From Nitrospira_D sp019636945 (GTDB lineage Bacteria; Nitrospirota; Nitrospiria; Nitrospirales; Nitrospiraceae), in assembly GCF_047338595.1 (NCBI RefSeq), contig NZ_JBLFBO010000009.1, positions 1 to 64,000 on the forward strand: a DNA stretch of 64,000 nt. Reading direction: 5' to 3'. Both the position numbers and the translations under genes were made by a program. Shown here piece after piece: positions 52,692-63,000 of the stretch; position 1 is the stretch's first letter; every line of letters begins with the position of its first letter. Under the pieces are notes generated by a model. The model made no database searches, had not been told where the DNA came from, and worked only from the letters and a program-made list of their open reading frames with translations.

Positions 52692-52986
52692 CTCCCACCT
52701 CCAGACCTCAGATTGTAGGTTGAAGGCGTCCACTTTTTCGAGCCTAGCTCACTAACCAACCTTGCTCTCCCTAGATACCTCTTCTAAAATGCTTTTTTAT
52801 CGTTACTGACAGAGTTGTCATAAGTAATTTGGATTTGGGTCGCCCTGGTAGAGCCCCAGAACTTGCCCAGAGACTCACATATCATGGGAATATCAGGCAG
52901 AACGTCATCAAGCTTGTATTCTATTGGATGTAGACAATTCGTTCCGTAGTCTGTATTGACCTGCCACAAAAAGGTGAAGTGACTAA

Positions 52987-53772
52987 GTGGATTGGCTGAA
53001 CTCCCCCATATTTACCTTAGTTGGATTAGCCTTAAGTATCGTCGGAATAGCTCTTACTGTCAGAACTAATCGTACCAAAGAGCCTTATTGGTCTATTCAG
53101 ACAATCAGGCTATTCGAAGACCATTCTAGCGCTATTGAAGGTCTTGACGTCCGGTATCTAGGAGAAAAGGTCAAGGATCTTTCCATCAGTACTGTCATTT
53201 TTGGCAATCGAGGTGGTCTGACGCTGGATAAAGCAGATATTACAGAAGATCCTATACGACTAGAGTTACAAGGTCAGGGCCGTATTCTAAGCGCAACATT
53301 ACTAGCATCGAATAACCAGGCTAGCCGAGCATTAGTGGCTCAGCGAAGTGGCAATCAAGTACAACTGAGTTTCGACTATTTGGATCGGGGACACGCATTT
53401 GTTATACGAATCGTTCATGACGGACCAAACACGGGAAGTCTAGTAATGAGGGGTAGTCTAAAAGGGGTTGTCAAGATTAAGAGATATGAAATGAGTCGCG
53501 TACCCCACGATAGGATAAAACGACTGATCCCTATTGTCCTGTCCTTGCTTGCAGGAATAGGCTACTTAACATTCACAGTACGAATGCTATTGTCATACTG
53601 GAATACGTGGAGTGATTCTTCCAGGCTGACGTTTGGATTCTGGAACCTTTTAGTTTCTGGATTCTTGCTGTATCTGGCATATGCTCTTTTTTCAAGATTT
53701 AGCTGGGTGCCTCGTGGTCTACAATCCTTTCTGACTTCTCCATTAAATATAGAGCAGAAGCCACTAACGTAA
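52987..53772 (+). CDS. Unrecognised three-helix membrane protein
   Basis: A 261-residue protein. One N-terminal membrane helix (about 7-26, 'PIFTLVGLALSIVGIALTV') is followed by a beta-rich soluble domain of about 145 residues and two C-terminal helices (about 180-200 and 215-240). The N-terminal 'NSPIFTLVGLALSIVGIALT' is a frequent opening of uncharacterised accessory proteins. A GTG start follows AAAGGTGAAG. The gene is AT-rich like the cyclase/PIN pair, from which it is separated by the IS3 element. No function can be given. Confidence 0.6.
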   Translation: MDWLNSPIFTLVGLALSIVGIALTVRTNRTKEPYWSIQTIRLFEDHSSAIEGLDVRYLGEKVKDLSISTVIFGNRGGLTLDKADITEDPIRLELQGQGRILSATLLASNNQASRALVAQRSGNQVQLSFDYLDRGHAFVIRIVHDGPNTGSLVMRGSLKGVVKIKRYEMSRVPHDRIKRLIPIVLSLLAGIGYLTFTVRMLLSYWNTWSDSSRLTFGFWNLLVSGFLLYLAYALFSRFSWVPRGLQSFLTSPLNIEQKPLT

Positions 53773-53961
53773 GACTGGAACACGTGTTTTGCCAAGAACA
53801 GTTTATTACTTGTGAATATTCTAACTTACCTATCTTCCCAGCGGCATTTTCATCGATAGACGTTCCTCCTACTGTCCTCTTCACAGGACTCCCCCTGCCA
53901 TCGTGGGGATAGCGCCCCGTCGCCTGCCCCACCTACAATACGCCCTCTTCTAGAGGTGCCT

Positions 53962-54273
53962 ATGGCCTTTGTTATTCGTCCGTACCGTCGGCTCCCGGCT
54001 CAGTGCCCCGTGACCTATGAGCGGTTGTATGATACAGGGCATGGGACGGCCTGGAACGTCTCCAGTACCGGCTTCCGAGTCTCAGGGACATTACCGTTAC
54101 AACCCAGAGATGTCTGCTCTCTGAAGGTCAAGCTGCCGAAGCAAGTCTCTGTCCTGGCCGGGGTAGTCCGGTGGGCTCATGGTCAGGACTTCGGGGTTGA
54201 GACGCTCCTGATGGACAAGCAGGACGAAGCGCGGCTGGCCAGATATATAAGAGACAGGACGCGGGAGCTATGA
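53962..54273 (+). CDS. PilZ domain protein
   Basis: A 103-residue single PilZ domain. The cyclic-di-GMP-binding motifs are present: 'RPYRRLPAQCPVTY' (RxxxR-like) and 'AWNVSSTGFRV' ([D/N]xSxxG). 'VLAGVVRWAHGQDFGVETL' is the usual closing part. It may act as a stand-alone cyclic-di-GMP effector. I prefer the ATG at 53962 with AGAGG upstream; a GTG two codons earlier is possible. It lies in the accessory region but looks host-like in base composition. Confidence 0.85.
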   Translation: MAFVIRPYRRLPAQCPVTYERLYDTGHGTAWNVSSTGFRVSGTLPLQPRDVCSLKVKLPKQVSVLAGVVRWAHGQDFGVETLLMDKQDEARLARYIRDRTREL

Positions 54274-54305
54274 CAGACCGACCCGATCGACCGAAATGAG
54301 ATGCC

Positions 54306-54401
54306 ATGTCCCTGGAGGAAGTCGCGATCAGTAACATGTGGGAGATCGCGGCGATTCTGGAGCTGCTGGACCGGATCCTCCCTGGGGTACTTATTCTGTA
54401 A
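54306..54401 (+). pseudogene. Short ORF, probable gene remnant
   Basis: A 31-codon ORF beginning MSLEEVAISNMWEIAAILE. This amphipathic opening reads like the N-terminus of a longer helical protein that has lost its remainder, but I cannot name the family with confidence. A GGAG-containing segment is inside rather than before the start. It lies 32 bases after the PilZ gene and next to the convergent pentapeptide gene. Confidence 0.3.
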
Positions 54402-54408
54402 AATCAGA

Positions 54409-56736
54409 TCAAAAATCAATATCATCTGTAAGCGTGATTTTAACTCCACGTATGAGCTTCCAGTCTTCCTCGTCCAGTAAAGTTACACCTGGGCACGTAT
54501 TCGTTTCCTGCTTTCGCTTATCCTGAGCCATTACGAATTCTTGACGATCCGAGTCATTATAGTTAAGCCGACGAAGAATCCCGCGGGCGATATCCCGCGA
54601 TTGGCAAACTAGCCGCGTGATTTCCGGATGCAGTGCCTTGCGAAACTCTTCGAGCGAATAGGTCGTCTTACACCGCAATTGCGATTTGTTATCGCTAAGA
54701 CACGAATCGATCTGAGGTGGTGTAATCTTTGGTTTTGCTGCAGCTATGATGGCAGCCTGAAATCTCTCGAATTCAAGCCGGCTTTCCTGGCGACTCCATT
54801 TCCAATCCGATGCCTCCTTGAGCAACTGTTCTACGTCGATTGTGCTGAGTGGTTGCCACTGCAATCCCCGTGCGTCTACCAATGGGCTATCCACGAATTT
54901 CCATGACTTGTTGTAGAAGCGCCCACTCACCAACACCGCGCCCCTAAAGTGCGCGTCCTCCAAGTCCGCTCCCTCCAGGCGCGCGTTACTCAAGTCCGCA
55001 CCATCTAACCTCACACCCACCAACACCGCGCCTCTCAAGTCCGCGCTCTGCAAGTTCGCGCCTTCCAAGCGCGCCTCCGTCAAGTTCGCGCCTCTTAAGT
55101 CCGCCTTCGTCAAGTTCGCCCCCTGCAGGTCCGCGAATACTAAGGGCGCCATCTGCATGCTCGCCTTCGTCAAGTCCGCGCCCTGCAAGTTCAAGTGCTT
55201 GAGAGGTGAATTCCACAACCTCACCTTATTCAGGTTGGTGCCCTGCAAATGCACGCCCGTTAGGTCCGCGCGGTCCAAGGTCGTGCCCGTCAAGTCTGCG
55301 TTCTGCAAGTCTGCGCCCGTTAAGTCCGCGCCCGATAAGTCCGCGCCCTTTAGGTGTACATTCGCTAAGTTAACGCCGTTCAAGTACGCGCCCCTTAAGA
55401 CTGCGCCGTCCAACACCGCATGCGCTAAGTCTGCGCCCTGCAAGTCCGTGCCCTTTAAATGCACATTCGTCAAGTCCACGTCCTTCAAGCGCGCTCCCCT
55501 CAACAACGCGCCCTCCAAGTGGGCGTCCGTCAAGTCCGCCTCACGCAGGTCTGCTTTTGCCAGTACAGCCCCTCTCAAATCAGCGTGGCGCAAATTCCTC
55601 TTTTGTAAATCCACTCCATCAATGGTTCTCAGCGTAGATTTCCATTTATCAGGCTCTTCGCTAGGAAGATCTGTGCGTATTTCTGGCTTTGCCGACGTGG
55701 CGAGCAAGAACTGCTCATGCAAGTCAAGGTGACGCCAGAGTTCCAAAAGCGTTGTCCCCCTTGCTTGTGGTCGGTCCAGGAACTCGCCATCCACAGTTAG
55801 CAAGAGAGGCAACGGCCATCCAAGTACCGCCACTGTCAGAAACCCTCGGAGGCCCAAAATCGGTGGTGCGGCATCGTGCTTGACCCCAAAATGGAACCAA
55901 CGCATTCCGTCTCTTACGAGAAGGGCGAGGAGTGTCAGCCAGAGCCATACAGCAAGTACCAGCAACAGAAATTGAACAACCGTTGCCTCACGTGTAGGCA
56001 GGGCGTGGCTCGCCATAACCACCTCGGTCTCGATGGGCAACACCAGCATGGTATATCCGAGGATTGCACCTACCAAGCCTTTCCAGGGTAGCCTGGCACA
56101 TTGCCGCGCCTCTTTCATGTAGCCCTTCCAACTGTCGCGCCGATGCATGATCACCGGCCAGAGCATCGTTACCAGTATGACATCCAACCAGATGGCCACG
56201 CGCTGCAGCCACGTGATACCCACGTTCTGATATGCAAGAAAGTGCGCCTGGAGCAGCAGTAAGGCCAACAAGGGCAAGAGCAAGATGGTCGATGTGACGA
56301 GCAGGGCAACGAGTCCGTAGATTAACCGGTTGGGATGGCCCACGAGATAGTAGTTGTAAGTAAATATGTGTAAGCGATCGTGCAGGCCGCCAATGGCCTC
56401 GCCTTTCGGTGCGGCTTCCTCAAAGGCGAATAGCCTGCGCGACAGTAACTGTAATTGAAGGAGGAGATTGAAATGTGTGATGACTAAGAGGTAGGGCACT
56501 GTGGCATAAAACCCCGTGATCGGGACTTCCACGTCCACCACCGGCAGCTTTATACCTTTGCCGATTAACAGATCCCTGTCGGTGGTGCTAAAGGCGATGA
56601 CCAACACATAGGTGCAGAGTGCGAGGAAGGCTATGTGCAGAGCGGCCACTTTTTCTGAAGCGCTGTTGGCCGCAGTAAGCAGCGTTTCAGGGTCGGAAGC
56701 AGACTTGGAGGTCAGCATAGGTGGCTCGTTTGTCAC
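54409..56736 (-). CDS. Multi-pass membrane protein with long pentapeptide-repeat domain
   Basis: A 775-residue protein. Residues about 30-320 hold roughly seven membrane helices. From about 365 to 610 is a right-handed quadrilateral beta helix of around 45 pentapeptide repeats of the A(D/N)LxX type, for example 'ANLTKADLRGANLTEARLEG'. The C-terminal 150 residues are unlike the repeats, with four cysteines. At DNA level this gives a 15-base periodicity with AAGTCCGCGCC-like units at 54944-55620. Pentapeptide proteins can mimic DNA or act as scaffolds; a membrane-bound form points to the latter or to a sensing role. The start is GTG. Function unknown. Confidence 0.82.
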   Translation of the reverse strand: MTNEPPMLTSKSASDPETLLTAANSASEKVAALHIAFLALCTYVLVIAFSTTDRDLLIGKGIKLPVVDVEVPITGFYATVPYLLVITHFNLLLQLQLLSRRLFAFEEAAPKGEAIGGLHDRLHIFTYNYYLVGHPNRLIYGLVALLVTSTILLLPLLALLLLQAHFLAYQNVGITWLQRVAIWLDVILVTMLWPVIMHRRDSWKGYMKEARQCARLPWKGLVGAILGYTMLVLPIETEVVMASHALPTREATVVQFLLLVLAVWLWLTLLALLVRDGMRWFHFGVKHDAAPPILGLRGFLTVAVLGWPLPLLLTVDGEFLDRPQARGTTLLELWRHLDLHEQFLLATSAKPEIRTDLPSEEPDKWKSTLRTIDGVDLQKRNLRHADLRGAVLAKADLREADLTDAHLEGALLRGARLKDVDLTNVHLKGTDLQGADLAHAVLDGAVLRGAYLNGVNLANVHLKGADLSGADLTGADLQNADLTGTTLDRADLTGVHLQGTNLNKVRLWNSPLKHLNLQGADLTKASMQMAPLVFADLQGANLTKADLRGANLTEARLEGANLQSADLRGAVLVGVRLDGADLSNARLEGADLEDAHFRGAVLVSGRFYNKSWKFVDSPLVDARGLQWQPLSTIDVEQLLKEASDWKWSRQESRLEFERFQAAIIAAAKPKITPPQIDSCLSDNKSQLRCKTTYSLEEFRKALHPEITRLVCQSRDIARGILRRLNYNDSDRQEFVMAQDKRKQETNTCPGVTLLDEEDWKLIRGVKITLTDDIDF

Positions 56737-57936
56737 TATCCGTTACCCGCGCTCGTGGTTCATTCTTCTGGAGGGGGAAATACCATTTCTCGGACTGTGT
56801 GCTTTCTTCCATTCGCCATCGTAACGTTCTGCTGCCATAGCTTACGCAGGAAGAGGAACCTGGTCAATCGATGCATGAGCTATTTGGGAATCGGTAGCCT
56901 ACTTCTAGAAGCTGAGCCTGTTGCAAAACTCCTCCTTACATGTGACCAGCCAAGCGGTTTGTACCATCTGCCATGCTTGGCCTAAATTCGCGATCTGGTT
57001 GGTTTCTGAAGTAGGTAACGAATAGCAGCGGTGGGAAACGACCGGACGGTCGTTGTACCAGAGATCAGATAGTGTCCCGGAAACCTGGGACGTTATCTAT
57101 CAGGTCATGCAATCCTGCGCTATCGCAATGCCTTATCTTCGGAATCTGGAACCATTGACAGATAGATATGCCGGAATGTCTGGAATTCTCAGATTGAAAC
57201 ATGCACCAGAGAAGAAAGGAACACGCCGAGGCCTAAACCGCTATCTTCATGGCACCAGAAGACGGGATCACAAAGCGGGTCACATGCACCATTGAAAGGT
57301 TCGTTTCTTATGGCTCTCTTGAGTCTTGATCGAATACCACCCCGCTATCAGGATAGACCGAACGATCGTGCATTATGTGATAGACAACCACATCACCTTC
57401 CTTTTTGACCTGCTCACGCATTCCCGAAATGGGACCCAGACCCATGACCCGTCGCGGGTATGCCGATTGTGCCGGAGGGTAGGTGATAAGGTTGAGTGGT
57501 CAAATGGTTTACCTATGCGCATGGCTTACATCGTCGCGAGGTATCCGATTTGGTGTGCCCGTACGCGTGCCCTCCCCTTGCCAAGGTCTGCCTACTCCAT
57601 GCAACCCAATGCAACATACCGAATCGCCTAGACAGTAGGCTGATTGCTATTTGGTGGCGTTTCTGGTGGTATCGGATTGTCTGGCGGAGCTAGTGGAGAT
57701 GGTCTTTCCAAACGGCACAAGAATACCCCTTTCCTTAACCTAAATCACTAGGGCTAACGGAGGTCTCCAATGGATAGACTCCATCAAGAACTGTACGACT
57801 GGGACGACAAGCGCATCGCCCTACCGAATTCTGCACCCTCTTAAAGGTCAAATTGCCAGGCGCTATTCTGTCAGGTATCCTTAATGTCACCCCTACCCGA
57901 ACGCAAACTGTCATTTTCTCCACTTGGAGGTGTGCC
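56737..57936. other. Long intergenic stretch without a recognisable gene
   Basis: About 1.2 kb. An 18-base perfect inverted repeat AACGACCGGACGGTCGTT lies at 57037-57054. GAGCCTGTTGCAAAACTCC (about 56919) looks like a fragment of an insertion-sequence end. ORFs of 60-100 codons in both directions show no family pattern. The last bases hold the ribosome-binding site of the next gene. Confidence 0.45.
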
Positions 57937-59511
57937 ATGAGAAGTTCCTCTGCGCCACTTAATGATCTCGCTCCCATTGTGCATCGCTCCGAAACGGAGA
58001 TCTGCTTTCAGGTCGATCCGGTCACACCTTGTCAGGAACGGCTCCCGCTGACCAATGCCCGGAAGCTGTTTGAGGACAAGATGAGACGCCCCCTGGAGGC
58101 CTTTACGCCTGAAGCTTCCGCTGATGTCGTGGCGGCAGAAGGAGCGACAGACCATAGCCTGGTCTCCACCGTCTATTTAGCGTTTAGCGAGCATCGTCCG
58201 CTGGTGCTCACACCAGACATTGTTTGGCTCACCCTGGCGCAAGGGTTCGCGCAGCACATCAACAATCACGCAGAAGCACTTCGATCGACGATCGTCTCGC
58301 ACAAGGGGAAAGTCACCCTCAAAGCCATGGCCTTTGAGCTCAGCACCTCACAGGATTGGGCAGATGTCATCCAGCAATGGAGCGACAAGATTCAAACGCA
58401 GATCCCATCCGATCTTTCTCAACTCATGATCTGTGACTTCAGCACCACCACGCCGATCACTCGGACGGTCAGCCAGGTGGTGATGATGGATGCATTTCAG
58501 CAGTATTTCGACTATGAATTGCTGTTTATTTGCGGGATTCCCACGATCACAGTAAAGGGATCCGTCCAGGATTGGATGAGGATTCGCGAACGCCTCGACG
58601 TCATGGCGAGCTTCCACCTCGACTGGTGGACAGATCGACTCAAGCCGATTTGTGACGGCTTCATCGCCACCGTCCAAGGAGTCCCCTCACAAACCTTCTG
58701 GAAGCATATTTTCAGCCCACAAGAGGTGTACGGAGGCAAGGTGATCACGGGCTGGTTGGCAGACCTCTTTCCCTACATTAAGGATTCCGTCACCCAAGCT
58801 CCGACGGTGAGAAACCCGATCCTGGCGATCCCAAGAACACAACTGACGACCGAGGGTGGGCTTTCACCCAAGCGCCTCCCAGTAGGCCTGTCGCGAGCCC
58901 CGTTCACCATTCGATCATCTACGGAGCCGAGAGCGATGGAGTTAGTCGCCGGTTTCATGGGCGTGAAACAGGACGCAGCCAACGGGGATCTGGAACCCCT
59001 GGTTGGATGGGCCGTGCTGGAGGCTGATGAGATGTCGCAGCTGTTGACCAAATTGGCATCCACGGCCTCAGCAGATGTGAGTGCAACAGGTTGTACATTC
59101 CCGAAGTTGGAACAGGTCGTCGACTCAATCTGGGGTGGAATACCAAAGGAATTCATTCAACTCATGGAGCGCTTTCCACAGGGCGCGGCGTTCTTCCATC
59201 AAACGTCACATCCCTGGTCTCTCAAGCCCATCCGTGACCTGACCATGCGGCAAGTGTCACTTCCTGAGTTGGAGATCTCAGAGGCAGCGGTCCATTTCAT
59301 GGATTTACCCGATGGACGCGCGGTGGGCTATCTCTACGCGCGAAATAAACCCCAACACTGGTGGCTCATTGTGGGAAAACCAGACGGACAAGAGTTTCAG
59401 TTTGGCACTGTCACCGTCATTGCGATCGGCTGGATGGAATTTCTCACACGGCTTGTCAAAGAAGAAGGGCATTACTACTTCGACGATTCCAGCTTTCACC
59501 CAGTGTTATAA
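57937..59511 (+). CDS. DUF4419 domain protein
   Basis: A 524-residue protein matching the DUF4419 pattern: 'LVSTVYLAFSEHRPLVLTPD', 'IVWLTLAQGFAQHINNHAE', 'GIPTITVKGSVQDWMRIRER' and 'GWLADLFPY'. The function of the family is unknown; it is scattered in bacteria and fungi. There is no signal peptide. I start at the ATG at 57937, which has GGAGGTG 6 bases upstream; the open frame extends 28 codons further but without a ribosome-binding site. It stands alone with long gaps on both sides, as often in acquired genes. Confidence 0.8.
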   Translation: MRSSSAPLNDLAPIVHRSETEICFQVDPVTPCQERLPLTNARKLFEDKMRRPLEAFTPEASADVVAAEGATDHSLVSTVYLAFSEHRPLVLTPDIVWLTLAQGFAQHINNHAEALRSTIVSHKGKVTLKAMAFELSTSQDWADVIQQWSDKIQTQIPSDLSQLMICDFSTTTPITRTVSQVVMMDAFQQYFDYELLFICGIPTITVKGSVQDWMRIRERLDVMASFHLDWWTDRLKPICDGFIATVQGVPSQTFWKHIFSPQEVYGGKVITGWLADLFPYIKDSVTQAPTVRNPILAIPRTQLTTEGGLSPKRLPVGLSRAPFTIRSSTEPRAMELVAGFMGVKQDAANGDLEPLVGWAVLEADEMSQLLTKLASTASADVSATGCTFPKLEQVVDSIWGGIPKEFIQLMERFPQGAAFFHQTSHPWSLKPIRDLTMRQVSLPELEISEAAVHFMDLPDGRAVGYLYARNKPQHWWLIVGKPDGQEFQFGTVTVIAIGWMEFLTRLVKEEGHYYFDDSSFHPVL

Positions 59512-60072
59512 ACGATACAGGCTTTTCCCATTGCCAATCACGATCGTCGACACGAAGATTGTGGGAGAGCTTCCAGAGATACAGTAAGACACGGTAGAGC
59601 TGGCAAAATAAAAGCAATGGGAGAGAAGCGACAGGGGCATGTCATGGTCAACAACCGCAGCGAAGGGAATACGCCCTTGACGATTCAAGCCTTGCGAAAT
59701 GCATTGCAGGCCGAGGAGATGTAGTCGATATCTGTTGCATCTGTGGCGTGTTCTCAAAAGCTAAATTGAGACGCAACTGATACAAGAGCTTCACAAACCC
59801 GTTGAGTTTCGGTAGATTGTAACGGAGATGCGTATCTCTGAACTCCGATGAGCACGGTGATATCATCATCAAGGCATCAGTGGAACCGAACATTAATCAT
59901 GCCATTAGCAAACCCACCTGAAAAACAACAAATGAAATGTGCCGCAAGGGCACGCAATTTCCTTCAGACCCAAACCGGCATCATAACCCATGACTAAAAG
60001 CCAAGTTCAGTGCTTGGCATCCGTAATTGCAGGATATAGTCACGTTACTGTCTGGCTTGTGATGATCCTGTA
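59512..60072. other. Intergenic stretch without a recognisable gene
   Basis: About 560 bases between convergent genes. ORFs are short and lack ribosome-binding sites. No repeats, RNA genes or clear terminator were recognised. Confidence 0.45.
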
Positions 60073-63000
60073 TTAGGAGAGTCTTTGCCTTCCACGAGGA
60101 GCACGATGCTCGCTAGGGACGCCTGGTCTTCCAGGATCGCAATGATGAACTCTCTCCATTAAATAGTGAATATTAAGCCCAACAAAGACGATACACATAA
60201 CTACGATTACAACCGTAGAGCCAGCATGGGGTTCTGTAAATACTTTAGTAAAAGGATCTATCGATCCTTGCAAATGCCCTACGCCACGCACGTGCAGCCC
60301 AATCAGACCAAGCTCAGCTCCGAGCTCTACACCTCTCCACCCTAGGTTGGGAGGATGATGAATATATTCCACCAAGGCCGAGGCCGCTGCCTCATACACT
60401 GCTGCTGTACCAATGCCCATGCATCGAATAGCTTGAGCAGCTGATTTCACATTCCTTTCGCACCCAAAAAATGCCGCGAATAAGAGTACACCCAAGGCCT
60501 TCAAGATATCCGTAAAACCCTCAAGAATTCCTGATAAGCAGTCACTCCCACCTCCACGTCCAGTTTCATCCACTGCAAACACTGTCCCCGATGTGGGGTC
60601 TACTATCCACATAGCCACGCTTCCCCCATCCGTCGGCACCAATCGATGGTAATAACTATATTGGTTCGATACTCGACTCAAGCTAACTGCCTGCTCAGGA
60701 CTGTATCCCTTTATGATGAAATCCGGAAGGGACTCCGTCGCTTTCAAGAATTGCAGGGGCCGACCTTGGAGCTCTTTAAAGGCTGCGGAGTCATACGCTA
60801 GGGCTTCATTGACCGAAAGCCACAGACTTTGCTGAACGACACTCGATATACGGCTAGCATCTCCACCTGCGATGCGCATGCAGTTAAGCTCGGGGGGAAT
60901 ATCCATGCGTGACAGCAACCCCTTTTCTGTTGGTTGCTCCGTCGAGATCAGGATCCGGAGACCTTTGGGCACCACACTGGCATCACGCATTGAGTTGGGC
61001 GGGGGTGTCAGTATTTGAGCGAGATCGACCGGATAGCGATACAGGCCAGCGGCAGTTTTCATGAATGCCTGCTCCTCGTCCTTGGTCGACTTTTTATCGA
61101 GCAGGGGCTCGAACGATTGGAACGATGTCACCACGTCCTCAAGTACTGCTCCCATCGTCGGCGAGCCTGGTTCGACAGTCACGGTGACCATTCCATTCAA
61201 TGCATTCCGCGCCTCAGCAATCAGCGCCGCATTATTGGGATCGTCCTTCGTGTCCCCTCGTTCGTTAAATCGAATTCCGCCTAAATGCCGGCGCTCTCTC
61301 TGACCGCCGACCGAGACCGTCAAGTACAAACCAGCCACCGAAGCAGGCGGCACACGCGATTCCGATGCAGGGACCTGGTAGGTCACTGACGTACGGATCT
61401 GGGAATGATTCGTCAGCGCGATGTGGACGGGTCTCGGATTGGGCCCTTCAAGCTCGGCCTTATAGTGAAAGCGATAGGAGTAAGCCCGTTTCGTGGTGGT
61501 AGCCTTGGCGACCGCCTCTCTGAGTGCCGTTTTCAGTTTTGGGTCGGTAACGGCGAATCGTTGTGCACCACTCACAGTCAAGAGATCTGAGAGCACCTCC
61601 TCTTTGACCTTTCCGGGAGTGATCGCGAGAATGGGAATCTGGGCTCGCGTCAACCGCAACTTGGCAGCCGCCGCTTGGCCAGCATCCTCAGCGTCATAGT
61701 CGCTCACAATAATGACCGCAGCCGGTCCATCATCTAGGGCTCCATTGGTAAATGAAGTCCAGAGGTTACTGAAGCTGAACAGTTCCATGTCCTTAGTCAG
61801 CTGCTCAACGGATGGCTGTTTCCAGCCCCAAGGCTGCGAACCGCCCCCGAACCCGACCACTCTAACATCGAGGGGCTGAACCACTGCCGCATCCGTGAGC
61901 GTCTGAGCGAGGAGCTTATTGAAAGCCTGACGATTCTCTTTAGATCCAAAGGCCTCATCCATACTCCCGCTCCCATCGTAGAGCACAAGAATACGGGGTC
62001 TCTGGTCGATCTGGCGATTAGCCACTAAGATCGGCCGGCAAGGTTGTGTCCCCTCCGTCACGGCAAAGGCGGACATGCCCAGTCCATCGACCGAGGCGCC
62101 CTTGGCATCGGTCACGGAGAGCGCCACTTCGATCTCAGGAAACGACGCCGCATTGACCGTGGCCTTGAGCTTGGTGACGCGTTTAGTCTCTGCTTGGGCC
62201 TGCGTATCATCAAGCACCAGAAGCCTCTGATTGCCCTTCAATGGTTCTGGAGTGACCTCAGCCAAAATTTCTCCATCGATCGTAAAGAGGGAGCCCGTCG
62301 TTAACAAGGACGGCTCCGCGGTCTCTGCAGAAGGCGCAGATGCGGCCGTTGTCGGATGTGGGGTTGGGACCTTCTTTCCAAAGATGACCTTTCGCGCATC
62401 AAACTCCCCGCTAGGACGAGGTTGCACACGGATGATGGGGACCCGAACAGGATAGGATGACAACGGAGCCGCCAATAGCGCCTTTGCTCCTTGGGGAGGC
62501 CCAAACAACACTTGTACTTGATGGCCAACGACATCTTCCACGGGCCAGGAACTCTTCACGAGCTCCACTACACGGGGGGAACCGCCCCCGAGGCGAGGGT
62601 TCAGAAAAGCGGTCACCGAAAATTCAATTTTGGGTCTATCATAATTAGTAAGCAGCGGTAACTTGTTCACATCCCCATTTTCCACAGCCATGGAGGCGAG
62701 CGACACCAGCACCTTGGAAGGATCGCCCTCAATGGTGACGACGGGGATCTGAGGCGGGACAGGCAACTCAGCCTTTTCAAGATTGGTCATCTTGCCGGCG
62801 ATTGCACTGGTGATCGTCTTTGCGGCGTCATTCACGAGCGAAGCCGGATCGACATCCTCAACAGCGGTCACGGTCTTCTTCCCCGTCTCCGCCTGTTCTG
62901 GAACGTTCGTTGTCTGTTCGCTTGCTTCCTTCTTTTGAATCGCCTTGACCATGGCGGTGAGTTTGGCCTCATCAATGGAAAACTCGTGTGGACGAGGACG

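Larger units (their letters stand above)
51477..52751 (-). mobile_element. IS3-family insertion sequence
   Basis: About 1275 bases. The outer ends both start TGA, and the inner ends share AGTGGACGCC with AAxAGTGGACGCC (left TGACCCCGGTCG..., right, read on the minus strand, TGAGCTAGGCTCG...). It encodes an OrfA/OrfB pair joined by a frameshift site. No target duplication is evident. It separates the PIN-like gene from the next membrane-protein gene and ends 16 bases after the former. Confidence 0.85.

Noticed and set aside
52784..52969. Minus-strand ORF of 61 codons beside the IS3 right end
   Set aside because: It has only a TTG start and overlaps the promoter region of the divergent membrane-protein gene. 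It could be a gene remnant but cannot be supported.
54944..55620. Regularly repeated DNA resembling a tandem or CRISPR-like array
   Set aside because: The 15-base period is in frame and encodes pentapeptide repeats. There are no unique spacers and no cas genes.
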